Source of the DNA: Spirochaetae bacterium HGW-Spirochaetae-2
GTDB lineage: Bacteria > Spirochaetota > Spirochaetia > Sphaerochaetales > Sphaerochaetaceae
Reading direction: 5' to 3'
Assembly (NCBI GenBank): GCA_002839355.1
Contig: PGXW01000005.1
Span: 1-64,000 of the forward strand
Length of the DNA stretch: 64,000 bases
In this document: positions 1 to 7,319 of the stretch, in pieces
Position numbering within the stretch: position 1 is the first letter of the stretch
How the letters are laid out: every line of letters begins with the position of its first letter
Translations under genes and position numbers: made by a program
Notes under the pieces: model-generated
Told to the model about the DNA's origin: nothing
Seen by the model: only the letters and a program-made list of their open reading frames with translations
The model's database searches: none

Positions 1-103
1 TCCAAAACAATATGCAAGAATTTGCTCTAGATTAGTTTGTGGGAATTCGACCGAGATTAATTGTAGAATTTCACTCCAGAATAATTCGCGAACCAACAGC
101 ATC

Positions 104-724
104 ATGTTGAACGGAAACAACTATATGGTGTTGCAACCCATGTATCCCCTGTTGATCCAACAGTTTGTCGATGATTACAAACTGATGGACGGTGTTGCAC
201 TCGATATCGGGGTAGGTCCCGGTTGGTTGGGCATGGAACTAGCCAAGATTACTGATATGAAGATTGTATTCTTGGATATCTCCTTGGTTTCCTTGCATGA
301 GGCCAGAAGCAATTTCGAGATGTTGGAAGTCGACAATGCCGCGTCGTTTATTCAAGCGGATGTCCATGATATTCCTTTAGATGACAACTATGCCGATTTC
401 ATTATGAGCAGGGGGTCGATCTGGTTTTGGGAAAAGCCTGAGAAGGGGCTGCAGGAGATTTATCGTATCCTCAAGCCGGGAGGTGTTGCAATTGTTGGGG
501 GAGGATTGGGCAGATACCTTCCCTTGAGTATGAGAAGCAGAATGCAAGTGGTGTTGCAACGTGGACTGGCAAAACGGATGGAGAGTCGACCCGATCTCCA
601 CACGTTTCAGAGCATAGTTGAGAAAGCACACTTGCCTGCATTTGAAATACGTACGGACGGGGACACCGGTACCGGCCGTTGGGTAGAGATACGCAAACCG
701 CAAGGAGAGAAGGAACGATTATGA
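104..724 (+). CDS. class I SAM-dependent methyltransferase
   Basis: Predicted cytoplasmic S-adenosylmethionine-dependent methyltransferase of about 206 residues. The SAM-binding glycine motif LDIGVGPGWLG lies near residues 33-43, the acidic end of strand 2 is in VFLDIS, and a later motif reads LKPGGVAIVGGG, all typical of the class I Rossmann fold. The substrate cannot be told. The stop codon overlaps the start of the following binding-protein gene (ATGA), so it is translated as the first visible member of the transporter operon and may modify the imported ligand or a cofactor. The reading frame is open to the left edge of the window and the ATG has no clear ribosome binding site, so the true start may lie upstream. 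Confidence 0.8.
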   Translation: MLNGNNYMVLQPMYPLLIQQFVDDYKLMDGVALDIGVGPGWLGMELAKITDMKIVFLDISLVSLHEARSNFEMLEVDNAASFIQADVHDIPLDDNYADFIMSRGSIWFWEKPEKGLQEIYRILKPGGVAIVGGGLGRYLPLSMRSRMQVVLQRGLAKRMESRPDLHTFQSIVEKAHLPAFEIRTDGDTGTGRWVEIRKPQGEKERL

Positions 725-1722
725 AGCGAAACAGGATTGATGTGAAAGTATTGGTAATCATGATGGTAGGATTTTTACTATTCGGCTGTGCCACTGTAGC
801 GGCAAAAGGTACACGGGAGCAGGACCAGGGAAGGCAGGTGTCCGATATGCAGGCAACGCAACGGGAAACACCTGTTGGATCGAAGGAAATTGCCGATGAG
901 TTGGGGCGTACGGTACTTGTCCCGGAAAACCCCCAAAGGGTACTGGCATTGACTTCCGCCGCAATGCAAGCCCTCTACAATATTGGAATTTCCCCCGTTG
1001 GGAAGGTCGAGGAGTTCAAGGTCTCCAAGGAGGGCGTTGCATTGCCATCTGTCGGATCAACCGCAAATATAAATATCGAGTCGGTGTATGCCCTGCGTCC
1101 AGATTTTATCATTGCAAGCAGCAGATTCCATGCGGCCCTCGACGAGTCGTTGGGCCAGACTGGAGCACCCGTCTATTATTTCGATCCCGACCGGGTAGGC
1201 GAGATTCCTGTGGTGGAGGTGACCACCTACATCGGAGCATTGTTGGGGAAGGAGGCGATTGCAGAGCAGTATGTACAGTCGGTGTTTGCCCTCGCCGAGG
1301 AATTGCAGGATTCCATCATGCAAGGGACCGGTATCAAAACAGGAATCATGATTCAGGACGGTGATACGATCACTGCTGCCCAAAGTGCCTCCTCGTATGG
1401 TTCGATGCTCGCTCTCCTTGGGATTGGGAATATCGTACCCGACAGTCTTCCTGGAGCCAAGAAGGCTTCGTTCGTACCTTTTGGTGTCGAGACAATCCTG
1501 GAACGGGACCCCGATATACTATTCATTATCGCTTCAAGCAATGATTTTGCAAGCAATAAGGCCTTGTTGGAGAAATTCGAGAATGATGCCCAATGGAAAA
1601 ATTCCACTGCCGTAAGGAATGGTCGCGTGATAATCCTTCCATTCTCGGCCAATCCGAATCGTTCTACCGCCGAAGACATGCTGAGGATTACCGCCGATGC
1701 CATCGCGAAGAAGTTGGACTGA
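721..1722 (+). CDS. periplasmic binding lipoprotein of a FecCD-type ABC importer
   Basis: Solute-binding lipoprotein (333 residues) of the BtuF/FhuD/FepB fold that would deliver a metal chelate or corrinoid-like ligand to the permease. The ATG is preceded by AAGGAGAG and overlaps the stop of the methyltransferase gene; an in-frame ATG 42 bases upstream lies inside that gene and is less likely. Residues 1-22 form a signal peptide ending in a lipobox (LLFGC, Cys23). The core carries ELGRTVLVPENPQRVLAL and LRPDFIIASS, both typical of this family. A stem-loop follows before the permease gene, which suggests the binding protein is made in excess. The ligand is inferred from family only. Confidence 0.88.
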   Translation: MKRNRIDVKVLVIMMVGFLLFGCATVAAKGTREQDQGRQVSDMQATQRETPVGSKEIADELGRTVLVPENPQRVLALTSAAMQALYNIGISPVGKVEEFKVSKEGVALPSVGSTANINIESVYALRPDFIIASSRFHAALDESLGQTGAPVYYFDPDRVGEIPVVEVTTYIGALLGKEAIAEQYVQSVFALAEELQDSIMQGTGIKTGIMIQDGDTITAAQSASSYGSMLALLGIGNIVPDSLPGAKKASFVPFGVETILERDPDILFIIASSNDFASNKALLEKFENDAQWKNSTAVRNGRVIILPFSANPNRSTAEDMLRITADAIAKKLD

Positions 1723-1740
1723 TACGATATGGGTATTCCC

Positions 1741-1804
1741 TACATCCCCCAATGGACTACCACCTGTTGGTGTGGCGGTTGGTTTGTCCTTTGGGGGAGA
1801 TGTA
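1741..1804 (+). promoter_or_regulatory. intercistronic stem-loop between binding protein and permease genes
   Basis: TACATCCCCCAATGGAC (1741-1757) and GTCCTTTGGGGGAGATGTA (1786-1804) are near-perfect inverted repeats, with one mismatch and one two-base bulge. They enclose a 28-base loop that can itself pair (CCACC with GGTG). No poly-T follows, so this is more likely an mRNA 3'-end stabiliser or attenuator that favours the upstream binding-protein cistron than a strong terminator. The 140-base gap holds no convincing gene. Confidence 0.6.
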
Positions 1805-1862
1805 CTTCCTATAGTGGATTGTCACGGGCTTTTCGTCAGGAACGATGTGAAGGAGCCATGGT

Positions 1863-2888
1863 TTGAATTTTCAGGATAGACCTCGGGAGGTTCTGCATGC
1901 CTATCGGTTGACGATGCTCATAACGACAACAGCAGTGTTGGCGGGTGTGGTATGTATCAGTCTCATGGTCGGTACGATCCGGTTTTCATTGGAGGAGGTG
2001 TTTGGATTGTTTCTTGGGAAGGATCAAGAAGGATTGATCCGCCAAATAATCCTGAACATCAGGCTACCACGGATTTTGACAGGATTGTTCGTTGGAATGA
2101 ATCTTGCTGTTTCGGGGGTCCTTTTGCAGGGAATCATACGGAACCCCATGGCCTCGCCCAATATAATTGGAGTGAATGCCGGTGCCGGGCTTGCCGCGGT
2201 GGTCATCATGGCTTTATTCCCGGGACAAATCGGGGCCATACCTCCAGCCTCGTTTGTCGGGGCTTTGGGTGCCACGTTCTTGATTTATGTGCTTGCGAAT
2301 ACTTCGGGTGGGGGAGGGACTGTGTATATTGTCCTTGCAGGGATTGCCATATCCAATCTCATGAATGCGGTAACCTCTGCCCTGATGATGATCCACAGCG
2401 ACATCCTTGAGGTCACATATTCCTGGCTTCTTGGCAGCCTCTCCGGAAGAAGTTGGACGGCAGTATCGTCTGTTTGGCCCTATAGTGCCGGTGCTCTTGC
2501 CGCCGCCTTGGCAATCAGTCCCAAAATGAATCTGTTCGGACTTGGCGATGAGGTTGCGATGAGTGTGGGACTTTCCGTACGATCATACCGTCTGTTCGCG
2601 ATGCTGACTGCAGCTGTGCTTGCCGGTAGTGCGGTAAGTGTGTCGGGGACCATCGGATTCGTCGGTCTTATAGCTCCCCATACGGCAAGACTGTTGATAG
2701 GAAACGATCATCGGTATTCGGTTCCCTTGTCTGCATTGCTTGGGGCAATCCTACTTATCGCTTCGGATACAATAGCCCGAACAATTTTTCAGCCTGTGGA
2801 ACTGTCGGTAGGAATTATCACCTCTATTTTTGGAGCTCCGTTCTTTCTTTTCTTGTTGTACAAGAGACGGAAGGATCTCCGTCGTTGA
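1863..2888 (+). CDS. FecCD-family ABC transporter permease
   Basis: Inner-membrane permease (341 residues) of the BtuC/FecD/FhuB class for iron-siderophore, haem or cobalamin-type ligands. Family motifs are clear: RLPRILTGLFVGMNLAVSG near residues 68-86, RNPMASPNIIGVNAGAG near 93-109, and GTIGFVGLIAPHTARLL near 260-276. About ten hydrophobic segments are visible. The start is a TTG with AAGGAG seven bases upstream; an ATG at 1858 is in another frame and meets a stop at once. The operon's ATPase and GTPase follow. Ligand specificity cannot be read from the sequence. Confidence 0.9.
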   Translation: MNFQDRPREVLHAYRLTMLITTTAVLAGVVCISLMVGTIRFSLEEVFGLFLGKDQEGLIRQIILNIRLPRILTGLFVGMNLAVSGVLLQGIIRNPMASPNIIGVNAGAGLAAVVIMALFPGQIGAIPPASFVGALGATFLIYVLANTSGGGGTVYIVLAGIAISNLMNAVTSALMMIHSDILEVTYSWLLGSLSGRSWTAVSSVWPYSAGALAAALAISPKMNLFGLGDEVAMSVGLSVRSYRLFAMLTAAVLAGSAVSVSGTIGFVGLIAPHTARLLIGNDHRYSVPLSALLGAILLIASDTIARTIFQPVELSVGIITSIFGAPFFLFLLYKRRKDLRR

Positions 2889-2912
2889 TCGAATGGTTCT
2901 GTACAAGGGGAA

Positions 2913-3608
2913 ATGATGCGCATGAAACTGATAACGGTATCCGGGCCTCCGTCATCCGGGAAGACTTCTGTGATTGTTCATTTGATTGCGGATCTGCGCC
3001 ATCGTGCATCGCGTTGCGCCGTGGTAAAGTTCGATTGTTTGGCGACAGATGATGACGCCTTGTATGCATCCCATGGTATCGATGTACGGATCGGGCTTTC
3101 TGGGAATCTATGTCCAGATCATTTCTTCGTAAGTAATATCGATGACTGTTTTGCCTGGGGAAGACGATATGGCTATGATATCCTTTTCAGTGAAAGTGCC
3201 GGTCTTTGCAACAGGTGTTCGCCCCATATCGAGGGGTGTACCGCACTCTGTGTCATTGACAATCTCATGGGGGCTGGCGCACCGCGGAAGATTGGACCGA
3301 TGCTCAAGACCGCTGATATTGTGGTAGTTACCAAAGGCGATGTAGTTTCGCAGGCTGAACGGGAAATCTTTGCCTTCAAGATCAGGCAAGCAAATCCCAG
3401 CTGCCTGATCCTCCACATCAATGGTCTTTCCGGCCAAGGTTCTGCATATCTCTCGGAGGTCCTGTTGCGCACGGGGGATATGCAAACACTGCAGGGAAAG
3501 GAACTGAGGGCAAGTCTGCCTTCCGCCCTATGTTCCTATTGTCTTGGAGAAACACGGATCGGGAAGGAGAAACAGAAAGGAAATGTAAGAAGGATGGAGT
3601 TGGATTGA
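2913..3608 (+). CDS. P-loop GTPase-like protein with CxxC motifs (G3E/HypB/UreG-like)
   Basis: Cytoplasmic nucleotide-binding protein of about 231 residues. It has a Walker A motif GPPSSGKTS (residues 11-19), an ESAG switch motif at 94-97 followed by a Cys pair (C99, C102), and TKGD where metallochaperone GTPases carry the NKxD guanine-binding motif. A second Cys pair (CSYC) lies near the C-terminus. This is the architecture of the SIMIBI/G3E class (HypB, UreG, CobW) with a likely metal-binding site. Such a protein inside an ABC importer operon is unusual; it may load, sense or gate the imported metal. The start could equally be the second ATG. Its stop overlaps the ATPase start. Confidence 0.7.
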   Translation: MMRMKLITVSGPPSSGKTSVIVHLIADLRHRASRCAVVKFDCLATDDDALYASHGIDVRIGLSGNLCPDHFFVSNIDDCFAWGRRYGYDILFSESAGLCNRCSPHIEGCTALCVIDNLMGAGAPRKIGPMLKTADIVVVTKGDVVSQAEREIFAFKIRQANPSCLILHINGLSGQGSAYLSEVLLRTGDMQTLQGKELRASLPSALCSYCLGETRIGKEKQKGNVRRMELD

Positions 3609-4639
3609 TTGAGGACTATAAAACGGATACTTGTACGGTAGAGGAACTCATTGCTTCACATCCCTATGTCCGGGAATTCTTTGCGATGAACAATCTGCCG
3701 ATGGAAAATGGATATCGGACAATAGCGTCGTATTTCGCAACCTTGCCGTATACACTTCTGGAGGACTTGGGTACACAGCCACCTGTGTTGCTTGGGCGTT
3801 TCCATGCGTTCATGCGAGAAATGGCAAACATCAGGGAACGACAAGGTGTGGACATCAAATCGCTTACCATACGGGGAGGGCGGGACAAGCGAGGAAATGT
3901 TGAGGACATCGAACTGAGAATCGGACTTGGGGATCTGGTGAGTATCGTAGGGCCCACGGGTTCGGGAAAGAGCCGGTTGCTGGCCGATATCGAATGGATG
4001 GCTCAACGCGATACGCCCACCGGTCGCCAAATATTGGTAGACGATGAAATTCCTCCTGCGTCATGGCGGTTCTCTTCGGACCATAAGCTGGTGGCACAAC
4101 TTTCTCAGAATATGAATTTTGTAATGGACGTCAGCGTGGCTGAATTCCTTGTGCTGCATGCGCAAAGCAGGATGATCGACCACTATGATCAAAAGATTGC
4201 TGAGATTATCCGTGCTGCCAACGGACTTTCAGGTGAAGCGTTTGAATTGGACGCTCCCCTCACTTCCTTGAGCGGAGGGCAAGCCAGGGCATTGATGGTG
4301 GCCGATACAGCGTTCCTCAGTGTATCTCCCATTGTATTGATCGACGAGATCGAGAATGCAGGCATTAACAGGACAAAGGCGCTGGCACTCTTGTCGGGGC
4401 AGAACAAGATGGTTCTTATCGCTACCCATGATCCGTTGCTTGCGTTGTCGGCACCGAAACGGATAGTTGTCTGCAATGGGGGTATCATGGCTGTCCTCGA
4501 TACCTCGGATGAGGAAAGGCAGTGCTTGCGACAACTTCAAGCGATGGATGATATCCAGACGGTGTATCGCGACACGTTGCGAAGCGGTGATTCTCTTCGG
4601 ATGTGTAGGGATAGAGCGTGTGGAGGATTTCATATTTAG
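3605..4639 (+). CDS. ABC transporter ATPase with an N-terminal DUF1858/ScdA-N-like domain
   Basis: ATPase partner of the FecCD-type permease, 344 residues. I place the start at a TTG preceded by GGAG and overlapping the GTPase stop (TTGA); an in-frame ATG 75 bases upstream lies inside that gene. Residues 10-75 form an unusual N-terminal region (VEELIASHPYVREFF...) that resembles the small helical DUF1858/ScdA-N domain but lacks its cysteines. The ABC domain follows: Walker A GPTGSGKS (116-123), signature LSGGQA (222-227), Walker B PIVLIDEIEN and the H-loop in IATHD. Length and domain order differ from standard FecE/BtuD ATPases of about 260 residues. The tail overlaps the convergent exporter permease gene by four bases. 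Confidence 0.82.
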   Translation: MIEDYKTDTCTVEELIASHPYVREFFAMNNLPMENGYRTIASYFATLPYTLLEDLGTQPPVLLGRFHAFMREMANIRERQGVDIKSLTIRGGRDKRGNVEDIELRIGLGDLVSIVGPTGSGKSRLLADIEWMAQRDTPTGRQILVDDEIPPASWRFSSDHKLVAQLSQNMNFVMDVSVAEFLVLHAQSRMIDHYDQKIAEIIRAANGLSGEAFELDAPLTSLSGGQARALMVADTAFLSVSPIVLIDEIENAGINRTKALALLSGQNKMVLIATHDPLLALSAPKRIVVCNGGIMAVLDTSDEERQCLRQLQAMDDIQTVYRDTLRSGDSLRMCRDRACGGFHI

Positions 4640-5373
4640 TATATCCAGCGCTTCTTTATATTGTGGGTGCTGAGAAAAAAGAGCAGCCCGCTGAATAATA
4701 CAAGGACCAGGAGGTTTGCTGCCACAGGTATGGAGGCCTCCGAGTTGACGGAGAATCTAAGCAGGTCGGACCCATAGGTCAAGGGAAGAATATAGGAGAG
4801 GGGGCGGATTATTGCAGGCAGGTTCCCAATCGGGATGAAAAGGCCACAGAGGAACATCATGGGAAAGCGAAAGAAATTGGAGAATGTCTGGGCTTCGAAC
4901 ACCTCGTTGACCGACACTGCAATGAACAAGCCAAGGAATGTGGAGGTGATGGCAATGAACAATACCGCAAGGCTGAGGATTCCCCAATGGATTCCCGATA
5001 GGTCTATCATGAAGGAGGCAAATAGTACCGGGATGAAAGCATTGATGATCCCGAACACTATGGCTCCAGTAGTCTTTGCCAGCATGAGCAGATTGAGACT
5101 GATTGGAGAGAGAAGCAACCGTTCAAACGAACGGCTCTTGCGTTCGAAAGTTATGGTCACCGAGAGCATCGAGGTTGTTCCGAACAATATGGAAAGAGCC
5201 ATCACGCCGGGAAGGATCGCCCTGATATCCACCGCCTGTTCAGAGCGCAGGTAGAACATCAATGTCCAAGAGACTGGGAAAATGATTCCCCAGCTGATGT
5301 TTGGTGGTTTTAGATAATAATTTCGCATGTCTTTTTTCAATATACCCCAATAGGCGAGTGTATTGTCGATCAT
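4636..5373 (-). CDS. ABC-2 type transporter permease
   Basis: Integral membrane subunit (245 residues) of an ABC exporter, with about six hydrophobic helices and the ABC-2 pattern near the C-terminus (FFRFPMMFLCGLFIPIGNLP). FERKSRSFERLLLSPIS in the first half is the cytoplasmic coupling helix typical of NodJ/DrrB-like proteins. The gene overlaps its ATPase partner by four bases, so the pair is translated together. The exported substrate is unknown; drug, lipid or polysaccharide are all possible for this family. Confidence 0.88.
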   Translation of the reverse strand: MIDNTLAYWGILKKDMRNYYLKPPNISWGIIFPVSWTLMFYLRSEQAVDIRAILPGVMALSILFGTTSMLSVTITFERKSRSFERLLLSPISLNLLMLAKTTGAIVFGIINAFIPVLFASFMIDLSGIHWGILSLAVLFIAITSTFLGLFIAVSVNEVFEAQTFSNFFRFPMMFLCGLFIPIGNLPAIIRPLSYILPLTYGSDLLRFSVNSEASIPVAANLLVLVLFSGLLFFLSTHNIKKRWIY

Positions 5374-6332
5374 TTCCTTCCTTCCTTTTCCTTTTTGAGT
5401 CGAGCCAGTTCGATGCCGGTGATCTTCACAAACACCTCCTCCAATGAGGGACGGACGAGTCTTGCCTCCCGGACCTTGATGTTCCTGGCATCGAAGAAAT
5501 GCATGAACGGCATGAGGTCCATGGGGACCTTGGATCGTAGGCTGATGGTATGGTCAGACTCTGGAGACATCGATACCATTGGGAATGCGTCCAATAATTC
5601 AGATTGCAAGTGTGTGCCGGAGGCTTCCAACCAGAACTGTAGGACATGTTCCTGCTGGGCCTCTGTGAGCAGGGCTTGGACAGTACTCACTTTAACGACA
5701 CTCCCTCCGACGATGAATCCGATTCTGTCACAGAGACGTTCGGCATCCTCGATGTAGTGCGTGGTAAGAAAGATGGTTGTGCCTTGCTCATTCAGCGTTG
5801 CTATCAATTGCCGGATCTGACGTGCACTCTCGACGTCGATTCCCGTGGTCGGTTCATCCAAGAAGAGAATCCTTGGCTCATGGATTATTCCCGCTGCAAT
5901 GGTGAGTTTGCGTTTCATTCCCTTCGAGTAGGCCTTGAATGGTCGGTTTCCGGTATCGTCGAGTGAGAATTGAGCAAGCAGTTCATGTGCCCGTTGTTCC
6001 CTCTTTCTCTTTTTCATGCCATAGAGGGAAGCACAGAAGACGAGATTCTCGAATCCGCCCATATCGTCGTAGAGATTGCTTTCATCAGGCACTATCCCGA
6101 TGATTCCCTGGACTTTCTTGATATTCCTTACCCCATCCAATCCAGCGATGGTGATGGTTCCCTCGGAGGGTCTTGCCAATCCGGTGAGCATGTTGATGGT
6201 GGTTGTCTTTCCAGCCCCGTTCGGACCGAGGAACCCAAAAATCTCACCTTGTTCCACAAAGAAGTCGATTCCCTTGACTGCCTGGAAGTCCCCAAAGTTT
6301 TTTACCAGGTTGCGTGCTTCTATGATATGCAT
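5370..6332 (-). CDS. ABC-2 exporter ATP-binding protein (DrrA/CcmA type)
   Basis: Cytoplasmic ATPase (320 residues) of the exporter. Walker A GPNGAGKTT (residues 38-46), signature YSKGMKRKL (the KG variant usual in DrrA/NatA proteins), Walker B RILFLDEPTTGID and the H-loop TTHY are all present, followed by a C-terminal extension of about 100 residues typical of the DrrA branch. I chose the ATG beginning MHIIEARNLV because GGAGGAG lies just upstream; an in-frame ATG 54 bases earlier has no ribosome binding site. A palindrome at 6517-6534 may control the pair. Confidence 0.9.
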   Translation of the reverse strand: MHIIEARNLVKNFGDFQAVKGIDFFVEQGEIFGFLGPNGAGKTTTINMLTGLARPSEGTITIAGLDGVRNIKKVQGIIGIVPDESNLYDDMGGFENLVFCASLYGMKKRKREQRAHELLAQFSLDDTGNRPFKAYSKGMKRKLTIAAGIIHEPRILFLDEPTTGIDVESARQIRQLIATLNEQGTTIFLTTHYIEDAERLCDRIGFIVGGSVVKVSTVQALLTEAQQEHVLQFWLEASGTHLQSELLDAFPMVSMSPESDHTISLRSKVPMDLMPFMHFFDARNIKVREARLVRPSLEEVFVKITGIELARLKKEKEGRK

Positions 6333-6516
6333 CTTCTGTTCTCCTCCCCTCGGCAACAATGGTACTGTTGTTCCACATGGTTGCAACCCCGCTTGCCCAC
6401 CTGGGTTTGTGCAGCCGTGAGCAGTTCCATATAGATGCGCCTAAGCTTGTTCCGGATACCTTGTTTTATCCGCAAACGTCTTGCAGTTTTCGAGAGGTTT
6501 GTGCAATGTGAATCCA

Positions 6517-6534
6517 TTTAAGTGTTTACTTAAA
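6517..6534. promoter_or_regulatory. candidate TetR-type operator upstream of the ABC-2 exporter
   Basis: Perfect inverted repeat TTTAAGT-GTTT-ACTTAAA, 185 bases upstream of the exporter ATPase start. Palindromes of this size and AT content are typical targets of TetR-family repressors, which often control such exporters. No TetR gene is seen nearby, so the assignment is inferred. Confidence 0.4.
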
Positions 6535-6628
6535 CAAAATCATAATGCCCTGACATCCACTTGTCAAGTTCCAGAAAGGGGAATGTGGATGAGAATGATT
6601 CTTCACGTTCCGTGAGATAAATCTCCAG

Positions 6629-6763
6629 CTACTTCCCCAGCTTTCCCTTGGACAATATCCGCACGACTTGTTCGAGGTCTTCGCGTGTCTTGACGCTGGG
6701 TGGCTGGTAGTTGTACTTGGTCTGCACGACCTTGATGCGGTAGCCGTTCTCCATTGCCTTGAG
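6629..6763 (-). pseudogene. 3'-terminal fragment of a CMP-Kdo synthetase (kdsB) gene
   Basis: The minus strand encodes about 44 residues matching the C-terminus of the intact kdsB paralogue at 16771-17517, including MENGYRIKVVQTKYNYQPPS and KTREDLEQVVRIL, then a different tail (SKGKLGK) and a stop. Homology ends abruptly at 6763 after the LEQLK region; the first 200 or so residues of the gene are missing. The nucleotide match is close, with only a few differences, so this is a recent duplication remnant or the scar of a recombination with the 16.8-kb copy or a lost third copy. Confidence 0.8.
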
Positions 6764-6858
6764 CTGCTCGCCGGCACGGTGTGCGACCCGTCTCTATTTG
6801 CGACAATCGTCACTGATAAGATGATAGCCGGCTTCCTGCAAAATTACACAAGGGCCGG

Positions 6859-7052
6859 TCCAAAGCGACCGACATTCTCAAGACGAACAAGGGAGTCAAA
6901 CTCGCGACCGAGCTGGTCGGCCTCTACGGCACATTCTTCCACCACGAGGGGGAGACCTCGGCGAAGTCGACGACTATTACGCACGGCTCCGTTCTTCATT
7001 TCCGGATCCAAACCGCAAACAACCCTATGTCCTCCGGGGAAAGAAGTACTGA
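6859..7052 (+). pseudogene. frameshifted C-terminal remnant of an unrecognised gene
   Basis: Two adjoining plus-strand reading frames look like parts of one protein: KATDILKTNKGVKLATELVG followed by LYGTFFHHE, then, after a one-base shift near 6949, GDLGEVDDYYARLRSSFPD and a tail ending PYVLRGKKY and TGA. GC-rich codons here contrast with the AT-rich bases just downstream. I do not recognise the family. With the adjacent kdsB fragment it marks 6629-7052 as a degraded block. The rest of the gap from 6333 to 7244 shows no intact gene. Confidence 0.5.
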
Positions 7053-7244
7053 CCCCGCTTCTTGAACCATCATGTTCGAAGCTTACTGGACCGCCCATTG
7101 TTTTTAAATACATAGAAATGGATAATAATGTAACTAAATATACACCTGATAACCTCAATCCCCATCGTAATGTGATTAAGTGATCACAACAAGAAATACA
7201 ACTATATATGGGTTAAAGAATAAATAAATTCCTCAAATTTTTTA

Positions 7245-7273
7245 TAGACAAGTGACATGTTGTGTTTTATTAT
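7245..7273 (+). promoter_or_regulatory. sigma70-type promoter of the sugar operon
   Basis: TAGACA (7245-7250) and TATTAT (7268-7273) are separated by 17 bases, each one mismatch from consensus. Predicted transcription starts near 7280, just upstream of the palindrome at 7285-7305 and the ribosome binding site of the binding-protein gene. Confidence 0.6.
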
Positions 7274-7284
7274 ATCAGTAATTA

Positions 7285-7305
7285 AAATATCAATAACTGA
7301 TATTT
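7285..7305. promoter_or_regulatory. operator palindrome of the sugar operon (probable ROK repressor site)
   Basis: Perfect inverted repeat AAATATCA-ATAAC-TGATATTT immediately downstream of the predicted transcription start. The same core, ATATCA-N5-TGATAT, occurs at the promoter of the ROK regulator gene at the far end of this operon (16402-16418). A second, more widely spaced TATCAGT/ACTGATA pair overlaps the same stretch. This strongly suggests repression by the ROK protein. Confidence 0.7.
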
Positions 7306-7319
7306 AAAAGGAGGAGTTT

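Noticed and set aside
6320-6517. Small minus-strand frame starting at the exporter operator, considered as a TetR remnant
   Set aside because: No ribosome binding site, no helix-turn-helix pattern, and it overlaps the leader of the exporter ATPase gene.
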